Positions 1-7,466 of a stretch of 53,564 nt of DNA are shown here, one piece after another. The translations under genes were made by a program, and so were the position numbers. The notes under the pieces are model-generated. The model saw only the letters and a list, made by a program, of their open reading frames with translations. It was not told where the DNA came from and did not search any database. The stretch lies in IMG/VR virus record IMGVR_UViG_3300030393_000016, positions 1 to 53,564 of that record, one strand, 5' to 3'. This stretch comes from a virus. How positions within the stretch are numbered: the first letter of the stretch is position 1; each line of letters begins with the position of its first letter.

Positions 1-2109
1 ATGAAGTATATCCATTTTTTATTACTTATTACTTTAATAAGCTGTAAGGGTCAAAACACAAAATCGTTAGATGATAAACATACTAATGATCTTATACATG
101 AAACTAGCCCTTACTTATTACAACATGCTCATAATCCTGTAAACTGGAATGCTTGGAATGATGAAGTTTTGGCTAAGGCTAAAACTGAAAACAAACTTAT
201 ACTTATTAGTGTTGGTTATTCTGCTTGTCATTGGTGTCATGTTATGGAACATGAGAGCTTCGAAGATATATCGGTCGCGAAGGTTATGAATGATAACTTT
301 ATTAATATAAAGGTAGATCGAGAGGAACGCCCAGATGTAGACAAGGTATACATGAATGCGGTACAACTTATGACTGGTAGTGGTGGTTGGCCTATGAATG
401 TTATAGCTTTACCTGACGGGAGACCTATTTGGGGTGGTACTTATTTTAGAAAAAAGGAATGGGTTAGTGCTTTAAATCAGATATCGAAAGTATATACTGA
501 AGATCCTGATACATTATATGAGTATGCTGATAAATTAGAGCAAGGTATTAAATCGTTAGATATTGTTCAACTAAATACTAATGAACCCGTTTTTAATAAA
601 GGCTTTATAAAGAGTACTGTTAAAAAATGGTCTAGACATTTTGACCCTAATAATGGTGGTACTAATAGAGCTCCTAAGTTTATGATGCCTAATAATCTTC
701 ATTTTTTATTGCGATATGCTTACCAGACTAATGACGTTAAATTGCAAAATTATGTAAACTTAACACTTACAAAAATTGCTTATGGTGGTGTTTTTGACCA
801 AATTGGCGGCGGATTTTCTAGATATTCTGTTGATAATAAGTGGCATGTACCACATTTTGAGAAAATGTTGTACGATAATGGTCAGTTAGTGAGTTTATAT
901 GCCGACGCTTATCTTATTACAAAAAACAAACTATATAAAGATGTTGTTATTGAGACTTTAAAATATGCTAAACGAAACATGACTACCGATAATGGGGCTT
1001 TTTATTCATCATTAGATGCTGATAGCAATAACACTGATGGTAATCTTGAAGAAGGGGCTTTTTATGTTTGGAATAAAGTTCAATTAAAGCATATTTTAGG
1101 CGAAGAAGATTTTAAAATTTTTAAAGATTACTATAACATTAATAATTACGGACATTGGGAACATGGTAAATATGTACTTATCAGGAAGGATGACGATGCT
1201 TCGATTATTAAGAAGCACAATATAACAAGTGTTGTTTTAGCTGAAAAGAAAGCAAAATGGAAAAACACCTTATTAAAGGAGCGTAATAAACGAGATCACC
1301 CTCGACTGGACGATAAAACCTTAACTTCTTGGAATGCTTTAATGCTTAAAGGCTATATTGATGCATATAGAGTTTTGGGTGATAAAGATTATTTAGCTGC
1401 CGCTAAAAAGAATGCTGACTTTATTATTAATAATCAATTACGAAAAAATGGTGGCTTAAACCATAGTTATAAAAATGGTAAAAGCACTGTTAATGGCTAT
1501 CTAGAAGATTATGCTACTACCATAGATGCTTTTATAGCGTTATATGAAAATACTCTCGATGAAAAATGGCTTACTACAGCTAGAGATTTAGCTACTTATA
1601 CCTTTAATCATTTTTATGATGAGAACAATAAGATGTTTTACTTTACTTCTAGCCAAGATAAATCTTTAATATCTAGAAATATGGAGTACAGAGATAATGT
1701 TATTCCTGCTAGTAATTCTATAATGGCTAAAAATTTATTTAAGCTATCTCATTATTTTGATGACAAACACTTCTCTGAAACGGCCATGACCATGCTTAAT
1801 AATGTAAAGCCCGAAATACAAAAGTATCCTTCAGGCTATTCTAACTGGTTAGACTTGATGCTAAATTACACAAACCCTTATTATGAAGTAGCTATTGTAG
1901 GGAATAATGCACAGCAAAAACTGGCAGCTTTAAACAGAACATATATACCTAATAAGTTAATTGTAGGTAGTACCATTGCTAACGACAAACTGCCATTATT
2001 ACAAAACAGGTATGACCCTAACAAAACACTTATATATGTATGTGTAAATAAAGCTTGCAAAATACCTGTTGAAGATGTAAACAAAGCTATTTTACTTTTA
2101 AATGAATAA
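1..2109 (+). CDS. DUF255 thioredoxin-fold lipoprotein (YyaL/SSP411 family)
   Basis: A 702-aa protein with a lipoprotein signal (lipobox LISC, Cys15), so probably exported and lipid-anchored. The N-terminal thioredoxin-like domain (about 30-190) carries the family signature: [14 protein letters not shown], then CHWCH at 76-80, then [10 protein letters not shown] and GGWPMN. The rest matches the six-hairpin glycosidase-like half of the SSP411/spermatogenesis-associated protein 20 family, with [12 protein letters not shown] and a [12 protein letters not shown] segment. Length is typical. The true substrate of this family is not settled; many members are annotated only as thioredoxin-domain proteins. 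The gene begins at base 1 with ATG, so its promoter is outside the window. It looks like host chromosome rather than element DNA. Confidence 0.9.
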   Translation: MKYIHFLLLITLISCKGQNTKSLDDKHTNDLIHETSPYLLQHAHNPVNWNAWNDEVLAKAKTENKLILISVGYSACHWCHVMEHESFEDISVAKVMNDNFINIKVDREERPDVDKVYMNAVQLMTGSGGWPMNVIALPDGRPIWGGTYFRKKEWVSALNQISKVYTEDPDTLYEYADKLEQGIKSLDIVQLNTNEPVFNKGFIKSTVKKWSRHFDPNNGGTNRAPKFMMPNNLHFLLRYAYQTNDVKLQNYVNLTLTKIAYGGVFDQIGGGFSRYSVDNKWHVPHFEKMLYDNGQLVSLYADAYLITKNKLYKDVVIETLKYAKRNMTTDNGAFYSSLDADSNNTDGNLEEGAFYVWNKVQLKHILGEEDFKIFKDYYNINNYGHWEHGKYVLIRKDDDASIIKKHNITSVVLAEKKAKWKNTLLKERNKRDHPRLDDKTLTSWNALMLKGYIDAYRVLGDKDYLAAAKKNADFIINNQLRKNGGLNHSYKNGKSTVNGYLEDYATTIDAFIALYENTLDEKWLTTARDLATYTFNHFYDENNKMFYFTSSQDKSLISRNMEYRDNVIPASNSIMAKNLFKLSHYFDDKHFSETAMTMLNNVKPEIQKYPSGYSNWLDLMLNYTNPYYEVAIVGNNAQQKLAALNRTYIPNKLIVGSTIANDKLPLLQNRYDPNKTLIYVCVNKACKIPVEDVNKAILLLNE

Positions 2110-2129
2110 CCTCAGCGCTAACAACACCT

Positions 2130-2310
2130 ATATATTATAATACAAAAAGCCTGCATTGCTGCAGGCTTTTCCATCCAACTAAAAAATTATTAGAAATAAC
2201 TCCCGTTATTCCTATTGCTAAATTACATTTTAATACTACCCTGCCCCTTGTATATCGAGTAACGGAATACTAGTGCAGTTAGATGGTATTAAAGTATCGA
2301 CGAATGGTTT
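2130..2310. repeat. Imperfect direct repeat, copy 1
   Basis: About 180 bp repeated with roughly 70 percent identity at 2370-2550. Both copies run in the same order: an AT-rich lead, a hairpin AAAAAGCCTG..CAGGCTTTT, CATCCAACTAAAAAATTA, TTGCTAAATTACATTTTAA and TATNAAAGTATCGA. No gene is seen in it. It belongs to a 506-bp gap (2110-2615) that holds only these two repeats and a leader sequence for the next gene. Confidence 0.75.
2144..2170 (+). terminator. Rho-independent terminator after the DUF255 gene
   Basis: Stem AAAAAGCCTGCA / TGCAGGCTTTT with a TTGC loop, 34 bp after the stop codon at 2109. It sits inside direct-repeat copy 1. The A-run on the left means it could also work on the other strand. 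Confidence 0.75.
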
Positions 2311-2369
2311 TATAAAACACATTGTAAAATTCACATCGATGTTATTATCTCTTTACTGCTATGTACTAC

Positions 2370-2550
2370 TATATAAATAGAAAAAGCCTGTATTACTACA
2401 GGCTTTTTACATCCAACTAAAAAATTACTAGAAATAGTTTTACTTTATCTCTGTTGCTAAATTACATTTTAACAACATTTTCTATGTACAATATCAGGCA
2501 ACGGGAATGTTGCTGCCGATAAACGGTATAAAAGTATCGATGAACGGTAA
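2370..2550. repeat. Imperfect direct repeat, copy 2
   Basis: Second copy of the 180-bp unit of 2130-2310, again starting with a TATATAA-like lead and a GCCTGTA/TACAGGC hairpin and containing CATCCAACTAAAAAATTA. The two hairpins differ by compensating changes, so the stem is kept while the sequence drifts. Confidence 0.7.
2381..2408 (+). terminator. Terminator-like hairpin in repeat copy 2
   Basis: Perfect 12-bp stem AAAAAGCCTGTA / TACAGGCTTTTT with a TTAC loop. No gene ends directly before it, so it may be a duplicated terminator that no longer ends a transcript. Confidence 0.6.
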
Positions 2551-2573
2551 TCTACTAAGTATACAATTTAGAT

Positions 2574-2623
2574 ATTTTTAATACCTTGGCAAACCAATTC
2601 ATTAAATCCAACTAAATGAAAAA
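2574..2623 (+). repeat. 50-bp leader repeat, copy 1 (overlaps a start codon)
   Basis: About 50 bp ending in CATTAAATCCAACTAAATGAAAAA. It is repeated at 3659-3708 with most positions identical (shared ATTCATTARATCCAACTAA, then ATGAAAAA). In this copy the ATG is the start of the AbiC-like gene at 2616. The same CCAACTAA string stands 3 bases before the ATG of the lipoprotein gene read leftward from 8130. Confidence 0.65.
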
Positions 2624-3359
2624 CAACATATCAAACTATCATAAAATAGATTATAAACCAGCAATAATAATTACTATTATTATCATTATAACTTGTTTTA
2701 TATGGGGTACATTGGTCCTATTACCTCCGATAATTCCTTATTATGATTTCACAAATACTGGTCAACTAGGTGATACCATAGGAGGACTTACCTCTCCGAT
2801 AATTGGTATTGGTGGGGCATTTCTAGTATATGTATCTTTTCAGGCACAATTAAAGGCTAACAAAATGCAATGGGAAGCTTTTAATAAAGAAATTCATAAC
2901 CAAAATGCAGATAGATTTTACAATAAAAACTATGAATCAATAAAAGAATTTAAATCAAATTTAAATAACATAGAATTCTCTTGTCCAACTCCTGATAATA
3001 AAACTAACATAGTTTCAAATCAATACATCAATTATAAAGGATTTGATTCTATATCAATAGTTTCAGCTATAATTAGTGATCAAAATAAAAGCCAAACTGA
3101 AAACATATCCATTAGTACGTACCTTTCAAAACTAAGCTTAATCTTTTTAGATTTAGACCTAACAATTATGTCTATTAATAAAAATAAAGACTTATATACA
3201 GATGAATGTAAAGAATTAAAAGAAATTATAGCCTATATTAAAAGGTATCATTTAAACCTTTATTTTCATAATCTACTTGAGGAGCTTGAAGATGATAACT
3301 CATTTAAAGAATACATTTCCAAAATCTATAGTAGTATTGAAAATTGGGTAGCTAATTAA
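2616..3359 (+). CDS. AbiC-like membrane protein (putative phage abortive infection family)
   Basis: A 247-aa protein with two hydrophobic segments near the N-terminus (about 16-37 and 60-75) separated by a GQLGDTIGGLTSPIIG loop. A soluble, charged C-terminal part follows FQAQLKANKMQWE. A loop of this form (GxxGDxxGGxxxPI) between two membrane segments and a following FQxQ is what I recall for the putative phage abortive infection (putAbiC) family; those proteins are thought to arrest or kill infected cells from the inner membrane. The call rests on architecture and this motif only. It lies left of the first tRNA-His fragment, so outside the tandem elements as I define them. Start chosen at ATG 2616 after the CCAACTAA leader. 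Confidence 0.6.
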   Translation: MKNNISNYHKIDYKPAIIITIIIIITCFIWGTLVLLPPIIPYYDFTNTGQLGDTIGGLTSPIIGIGGAFLVYVSFQAQLKANKMQWEAFNKEIHNQNADRFYNKNYESIKEFKSNLNNIEFSCPTPDNKTNIVSNQYINYKGFDSISIVSAIISDQNKSQTENISISTYLSKLSLIFLDLDLTIMSINKNKDLYTDECKELKEIIAYIKRYHLNLYFHNLLEELEDDNSFKEYISKIYSSIENWVAN

Positions 3360-3373
3360 ACACTCTAAAAAAC

Positions 3374-3403
3374 AAAAAAGCCCTACGAAAAAATCGTAGG
3401 GCT
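3374..3403 (-). terminator. Terminator following the tRNA-His 3' half, copy 1
   Basis: Read on the minus strand: stem AGCCCTACGA / TCGTAGGGCT followed by TTTTTTGTTTTTT. It directly follows the acceptor end of the partial tRNA-His. This supports the idea that the fragment is the displaced 3' end of a real tRNA transcription unit. Confidence 0.85.
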
Positions 3404-3404
3404 G

Positions 3405-3450
3405 AAAGGGTGAAAGAGGGGTCTCGAACCCCCGACCTTCGGTACCACAA
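3405..3450 (-). repeat. 3' half of tRNA-His, copy 1 (probable attachment site)
   Basis: Read on the minus strand this is TTGTGGTACCGA (anticodon loop with GTG and the 3' anticodon strand), then the variable region AGGTC, a T-arm GGGGG-TTCGAGA-CCCCT and the acceptor strand CTTTCAC. The 5' half (it should begin GTGAAAG and give a TCGGT strand) is missing: the sequence before the loop does not pair. The 46 bp are identical to 6893-6938. Similarity continues weakly for about 25 bp on the far side, which fits related attP sequences. Known biology: tyrosine integrases often use tRNA 3' halves as att cores. Confidence 0.85.
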
Positions 3451-3545
3451 CATAGGCACCTTATTCCCACTACCCTATCAGTCCCTGAAAAACAGAATAT
3501 TACACAATTAATATTATTAATATATTATCTATTTACAATACATTC

Positions 3546-3567
3546 CGTACTGGTTAACGTACTAGTT
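3546..3567 (+). other. Tandem CGTACTGGTTAA motif, left end of small element
   Basis: Two adjacent units, CGTACTGGTTAA and CGTACTAGTT. The same pair (21 of 22 bases) occurs in the same orientation at 6792-6813. Both lie about 100 bp inside the tRNA-His fragments that bound the 3.4-6.9 kb element, which is the arrangement expected of recombinase arm sites. That role is inferred. Confidence 0.55.
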
Positions 3568-3612
3568 AATTAATAGTAAGTACAGATAACAAATTAAACG
3601 TTTATATTGTAA

Positions 3613-3644
3613 TAATAAAATAGCAAATATTTGCTATTTTATTA
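3613..3644. other. 32-bp perfect palindrome
   Basis: Left arm TAATAAAATAGCAAAT is followed directly by its reverse complement, centred between 3628 and 3629. It lies in the 501-bp gap 3360-3860, otherwise occupied by the tRNA-His fragment, the tandem motif and a leader repeat. It could be a cruciform, an operator or a bidirectional terminator (AT-only flanks make termination weak). Confidence 0.6.
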
Positions 3645-3658
3645 AGTCATTAATTTCA

Positions 3659-3708
3659 ATTTTAATAACTTAGAGAAACTAATTCATTAGATCCAACTAA
3701 ATGAAAAA
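3659..3708 (+). repeat. 50-bp leader repeat, copy 2
   Basis: Second copy of 2574-2623, again ending in ATCCAACTAA-ATGAAAAA. It leads into a 47-codon open frame at 3701 rather than a large gene. Confidence 0.6.
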
Positions 3709-3844
3709 TTATTATCTATCTCCAATGATGGTGCCTTCTTGTACCCGTCTATGTGTTTTAAAGTACTTTAAAATTTATACTACAATGTCTTCTAATTTAT
3801 CCATTAGTATAAATATTATACAATATCCTACTCTATTTTACTAA
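3701..3844 (+). CDS. Possible 47-aa small protein
   Basis: Open frame of 47 codons starting with the ATG of the leader repeat (MKNYYLSPMM...) and ending 16 bp before the nuclease gene at 3861. No domain is recognisable, and it is not clearly a membrane or signal peptide. Support is limited to the start context shared with the gene at 2616 and to its position in front of the nuclease. It may be a leader peptide, or a chance frame in a duplicated leader. Confidence 0.25.
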   Translation: MKNYYLSPMMVPSCTRLCVLKYFKIYTTMSSNLSISINIIQYPTLFY

Positions 3845-3860
3845 AATAAAATCACAGAAC

Positions 3861-5438
3861 ATGGAACACACCATCTCAAAAGAACAAAATGACTGGGCAA
3901 ATAAAATTAATGGTGATCCCATTCATATCGAAAATGCAGAAAGTGGCTTAAAAGGTTATTTCTGTATGGGATGTAATAAAGAAATGCAAGCAGTAAAACC
4001 TCGCGAAAAACAATCATATTTCAGACATCATGCTTTTAATGTTGATAAAAGTAATATTGAATGTGTTTATAGTAGTAGAAAGTATCGAGAAAAACTAGCT
4101 GAAGATATTTTACATCGACTAAAAGAACTAAATGTACCTTCTGTTTACAAATACCCTCCTCCTGGAGTGCAGGGAACTCCAAACTTATTAATGAAAAAAA
4201 GTTTAATACAGGCTTCAAAAGTAAAATCTCAACTAACTTTCTATGAAGATAGAAATGGAAATATCCAATATGGTAAAAATCCTGAGATAGAAGACCGTTA
4301 TCTCTTAATACGACCTGATATAACTTTTTTTGATAATGAAAATAATCCTACCCTATTTATTGAATTTGTTATCACTCATAAATTAAACGACGAGAAAAAA
4401 ATTAAATTAAAACGGTTAGGAATTAATACTATCCAAGTTATAATCCCTAAAGTTCCAGAAGAAGAACTAGAAAAAAAAATCAAAGCAACTCTTAACATTA
4501 AATGGGTATATAATGAACTCGAAGCAAACACCAAGTATATATCAACTTCCGAAAGAAAAACAGAGGGAATATCACCAGTTGATGAAGAGCAAAGAAAGCT
4601 TTTTACAGAATCTGTCGATTGCAGATCAGCGCAAATTAAAAATCTTATACGATCAATTAACGGACTCTTGGAATCTCAATCATACAGAAAAGCTGAACAA
4701 CACTTTGAACGAGAAATATCAAGAATTGAGGAGGCTACAGCAAACGAAAAATCAGAATTGGAACAAATGGAAAGGCAACTTGAGAGAGAAGTGCTTTCAG
4801 AATTTGAAGGAGAAGAACTCAACATTATCCAAAGAAGAAGAAACCTTGAAAAAGAAGAGGACTGGCTTCAACAATACTCTTCAAGAATGGGCAGAAGATA
4901 TAGTAGAAAAAAAGAAGAAATTAGAGGGGAAGAAAAATCACTATCTAAAAATATCAAAACAGCCCTCAAGTCTGAATCAACTGAAGCAGGAATTAGAACA
5001 AAATTTGAATCTGAAAAAGAAAGAATTAGAAGAAGTCTCGAAGAAGAAAGAGAGCGTATTAAGCTCATTAGCGATTATGAAACAGAAAAAATCGAGTTCC
5101 TTAGCCAACTTAAGAGAAACGCTCAAAATGACTTTGAACAACGAAGAAAAGAGCTTGAAAGAGCTAAAGAACAAATTGAATATAAAATCCGAAATTTTGG
5201 AGAAATTCAAAAAGAAGAAGAAAGAAAAATTATCATTGGAGAGGAAGAGTATAGAAAAGAATTTGCTAGACAAATTAATAATAGAGACGCTTCAGGAAAT
5301 CCCGAATTGTCCGAAAGAATTAACCCAATACTTAAAGCTACAAGATTTTTACGCAATTACAATGAAAGAAAAAACACTTTCGAGAGATATCGATCACACC
5401 TTGATATTGTTAGAAAAGGAACTTGGAAGTCATGGTAA
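3861..5438 (+). CDS. CoiA-like nuclease with long coiled-coil tail
   Basis: 525 aa. The N-terminal part matches the competence CoiA-like family: a zinc-ribbon-like segment (C35, C38, H56, H57, C68) and a PD-(D/E)xK-type nuclease core with RPDITFF (D153) and LFIEFVITHK (E168, K174). From about 230 it becomes a charged coiled coil rich in Glu, Lys and Arg up to a basic C-terminus. Family members are thought to act on DNA during uptake or recombination; in a mobile element a defence role is plausible but inferred. A second long frame overlaps 4513-5478, but third-position GC in a sampled stretch (about 22 versus 45 percent) favours this frame. It converges with the TIR gene. Confidence 0.75.
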   Translation: MEHTISKEQNDWANKINGDPIHIENAESGLKGYFCMGCNKEMQAVKPREKQSYFRHHAFNVDKSNIECVYSSRKYREKLAEDILHRLKELNVPSVYKYPPPGVQGTPNLLMKKSLIQASKVKSQLTFYEDRNGNIQYGKNPEIEDRYLLIRPDITFFDNENNPTLFIEFVITHKLNDEKKIKLKRLGINTIQVIIPKVPEEELEKKIKATLNIKWVYNELEANTKYISTSERKTEGISPVDEEQRKLFTESVDCRSAQIKNLIRSINGLLESQSYRKAEQHFEREISRIEEATANEKSELEQMERQLEREVLSEFEGEELNIIQRRRNLEKEEDWLQQYSSRMGRRYSRKKEEIRGEEKSLSKNIKTALKSESTEAGIRTKFESEKERIRRSLEEERERIKLISDYETEKIEFLSQLKRNAQNDFEQRRKELERAKEQIEYKIRNFGEIQKEEERKIIIGEEEYRKEFARQINNRDASGNPELSERINPILKATRFLRNYNERKNTFERYRSHLDIVRKGTWKSW

Positions 5439-5506
5439 AGATTACAAATGGTTCTGTGAAAATATAGAATCTAATTAATAATATACCCTCTACATATATA
5501 AAATAG

Positions 5507-5540
5507 TAAAAGTTGCCAAGTAGCAACTTTTATTATTTTA
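5507..5540 (+). terminator. Bidirectional terminator between convergent genes
   Basis: Stem AAAAGTTGC / GCAACTTTT with loop CAAGTA, T-rich on both strands. It lies between the nuclease gene (ends 5438) and the stop of the leftward TIR gene (5549). Confidence 0.8.
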
Positions 5541-5548
5541 TGTAGGAC

Positions 5549-6292
5549 CTATTCAAAACTATAATTAGCTTCATCTGCAGAGATCCCACCATCAGACAAT
5601 CCTGGTCCATTTTTTGACCTTCTCGGGTAACCATGCGCTCTAGGTGTTCTAGATACCTCATCACTCCTATCTGAATAAAGAGGGTTGCCTTTTAAACTTT
5701 GATTGGCTACAAATTTTAAGGTATTAACATTAGATCTAGTTAAATTAAGAAGTTCTTCTAATAGCTCTCTATCTGGTCTTTCTATAGATTCTGTTTTTTC
5801 TGTATTATTACTTTCTTTAATAATTTTTTCAATACTATCTTTTAATTCTGGAAAAGATCTTTCAAATGTCTTATTAAAAATTTCATCCGAAATACGTGCT
5901 TCTCCCAATTGAATATTAACTGTTCTTAAAAGTATTTTAAAATCTTCTTTATCAAAATCAGTAAGTTGAAACATACTAGTAGGTCCTTTTACTTGTGCTT
6001 TACTTACATTAAACAACAATGGACATACTCTTGCTTGATCCAACCTATTAGATAATGCACCTGCTTCAAAATGAAGCCAGGGACTATCTAAATTTTCGGG
6101 TGTTAAACAAATAATACCTATGGTACTCTCTTCTAGTTTTTTTGAAATATCACTTTGCCACTTATTACCCTTCTCAATATCATCTGGTGTAAAATATGGT
6201 TTTACTGCTTGTAAAACACTTGGTAGCCACCCCTTTAAAACCTTTGCTATTTCTTTACTAGTATTACCTGACCAACTTATAAATATCTTCAT
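5549..6292 (-). CDS. TIR-domain protein
   Basis: 247 aa. It begins MKIFISWSG, the usual first strand of bacterial TIR domains. It continues with KWQSDISKKLEESTIGIICLTPENL and WLHFEAGAL, where E76 is at the position of the catalytic Glu of NAD-cleaving TIRs. The TIR domain covers about 1-140. The rest holds a helical segment and a polar, low-complexity C-terminus (PRAHGYPRRSKNGPG). Known biology: many bacterial TIR proteins deplete NAD or make signalling nucleotides during phage infection. No SMODS or Thoeris ThsA-like partner is adjacent, so the partner, if any, could be the CoiA-like nuclease (inference). Confidence 0.85.
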   Translation of the reverse strand: MKIFISWSGNTSKEIAKVLKGWLPSVLQAVKPYFTPDDIEKGNKWQSDISKKLEESTIGIICLTPENLDSPWLHFEAGALSNRLDQARVCPLLFNVSKAQVKGPTSMFQLTDFDKEDFKILLRTVNIQLGEARISDEIFNKTFERSFPELKDSIEKIIKESNNTEKTESIERPDRELLEELLNLTRSNVNTLKFVANQSLKGNPLYSDRSDEVSRTPRAHGYPRRSKNGPGLSDGGISADEANYSFE

Positions 6293-6790
6293 TTTTTATT
6301 TCCTATTTTAGACTTAATCAAAGATATTTTTAGACGAATCATTAGTTCCCAATATATTATTCCACTTGACTATGTAATTTAAATGTTCTGTATTCATAAT
6401 TACTTAATAATTAAATTTAGTTGTGTACAATTTAACACTTTAGATTAAACCTTAAAAGCTAATCTTAATAATAATTGTACAACATACTTTAATACTAATT
6501 ATGATAGTTACTTTGCCATCTATAGTTTGAATGAAGACTTAAACATTCTTTCTTAACGGCATTCGGGTTACCTATCCAAGAGTCGTTTACAATTAAAAAA
6601 CGTAAAAACTTATTAATCAAATATATACGCTTTAAATAAATACTGAAAATTAACTAAAAATCTATCTCTAATTTCCTAGGCTGTAAAATGGTTACAGAGT
6701 TCTGTATATTTCTTTATCTTTTGAAAAACAAATGATTACAAAAAAACATTGATTAATACTTCTTTTATTTTATTTAAAATAGACCTTTCA
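6293..6790. other. AT-rich gap without recognisable genes
   Basis: No open frame with coding character is seen. The stretch contains the upstream region of the TIR gene and scattered short inverted repeats (GTACAATT and AATTGTAC near 6433 and 6475). The remainder of the gap up to 7130 holds the listed att, terminator and repeat sites. Confidence 0.6.
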
Positions 6791-6791
6791 A

Positions 6792-6813
6792 CGTACTGGT
6801 TAACGTACTGGTT
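6792..6813 (+). other. Tandem CGTACTGGTTAA motif, right end of small element
   Basis: CGTACTGGTTAA followed by CGTACTGGTT, matching 3546-3567 at 21 of 22 positions in the same orientation. It lies about 80 bp inside the second tRNA-His fragment. I see no further copy elsewhere in the window. Confidence 0.55.
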
Positions 6814-6842
6814 TTAAAAGGTACATACTTAACCATTGAGCA

Positions 6843-6882
6843 TAAAAAAAAGCTAAAGCCCAGTAAACACTGAGCTTTAGCT
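6843..6882 (-). terminator. Terminator following the tRNA-His 3' half, copy 2
   Basis: Minus strand: 14-bp stem AGCTAAAGCTCAGT / ACTGGGCTTTAGCT with one mismatch, loop GTTT, then eight T. Different in sequence from the terminator of copy 1, so each tRNA fragment has its own terminator. Confidence 0.85.
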
Positions 6883-6892
6883 AACATTTTTA

Positions 6893-6938
6893 AAAGGGTG
6901 AAAGAGGGGTCTCGAACCCCCGACCTTCGGTACCACAA
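6893..6938 (-). repeat. 3' half of tRNA-His, copy 2 (probable att junction of prophage and small element)
   Basis: 46 bp identical to 3405-3450, again lacking the 5' half of the tRNA. Beyond the anticodon loop the plus-strand sequence ATAGATGCCCTACTCTCACTA resembles the same region of copy 1 but not a tRNA-His 5' half. Taken as the left end of the prophage; the intact tRNA is expected right of the integrase gene, beyond the window. Confidence 0.8.
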
Positions 6939-6973
6939 AATAGATGCCCTACTCTCACTATTGTAAAGTTTTT

Positions 6974-7100
6974 GATTATCAAGTAATTACATTTAAGCCA
7001 AATTTGAAATTTATACTGTTTTTTTATATTACATTACCTTTTACATTGTCGTTTTTGAGTGTATATTTTAGTATGATATTTCGCAGATAATCAAGTATTT
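6974..7100 (+). repeat. Direct repeats GATWATCAAGTAWTT near prophage left end
   Basis: GATTATCAAGTAATT at 6974-6988 and GATAATCAAGTATTT at 7086-7100: 12 to 13 of 15 bases shared, same orientation, 112 bp apart. They lie just inside the att copy, where arm-type integrase sites are usually found. The role is inferred. Confidence 0.45.
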
Positions 7101-7130
7101 AAATTAAAACTAATAGCAACTAAAACATTG

Positions 7131-7466
7131 CTAGTCTTCACTCAAATACTTCAAAACCGCATTACGAGTAGCTTCGTCTTTTTTAAGGTGTTTGGCTAGT
7201 TGTAAGCTAAAGTCGTCTAGCCCTGTGGCAGCTTCATTATTAATTTCCATAACACCACGACCGTGCAGTAGCCAGTTGGCATTAAGCTCAGGGTAAGCAG
7301 TGGTAACACTCATTACGAGTTTCATGCCTAGTGAACGTGTACCACTTGTAACAGGTATAAGGGTATGGTAGTTTATACCATGTATTTCGGCAAACTCATT
7401 TAATTTATACCCTTTATGGCGTATAAAATACTCCAGCCTCTCTCCTGCTTTATTCAACACCTTCAA
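7131..7466 (-). CDS. Small HTH regulator of the phage repressor type
   Basis: 111 aa. The N-terminal helix-turn-helix-like segment (KLNEFAEIHGINYHTLIPVTSGTRSLG, about 20-46) and the following YPELNANWLLHGRG are typical of XRE-like phage regulators in Bacteroidota. The protein at 8158-8505 has the equivalent IPDLDVDWLLFGD. The first 17 bases overlap the end of the lipoprotein gene, so translation is probably coupled. Last gene of a three-gene leftward unit from the promoter near 8580. Probably a DNA-binding protein of the lysogeny module; target unknown. Confidence 0.7.
   Translation of the reverse strand: MKVLNKAGERLEYFIRHKGYKLNEFAEIHGINYHTLIPVTSGTRSLGMKLVMSVTTAYPELNANWLLHGRGVMEINNEAATGLDDFSLQLAKHLKKDEATRNAVLKYLSED

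Noticed and set aside
3405-3484. A complete functional tRNA gene at copy 1
   Set aside because: The 5' part does not pair with the acceptor CTTTCAC, and an anticodon stem can only be drawn with an 8-base loop; only the 3' half fits tRNA-His.
4513-5478. A 321-codon open frame overlapping the coiled-coil half of the CoiA-like gene in another frame, Lys- and Leu-rich and at first sight protein-like; considered as a frameshifted true continuation
   Set aside because: In a sampled 40-codon stretch third-position GC is about 22 percent in the main frame and about 45 percent in this one. The main frame is continuous from the nuclease domain to a natural end. Low-stop A/G-rich coiled-coil DNA easily leaves a second frame open.
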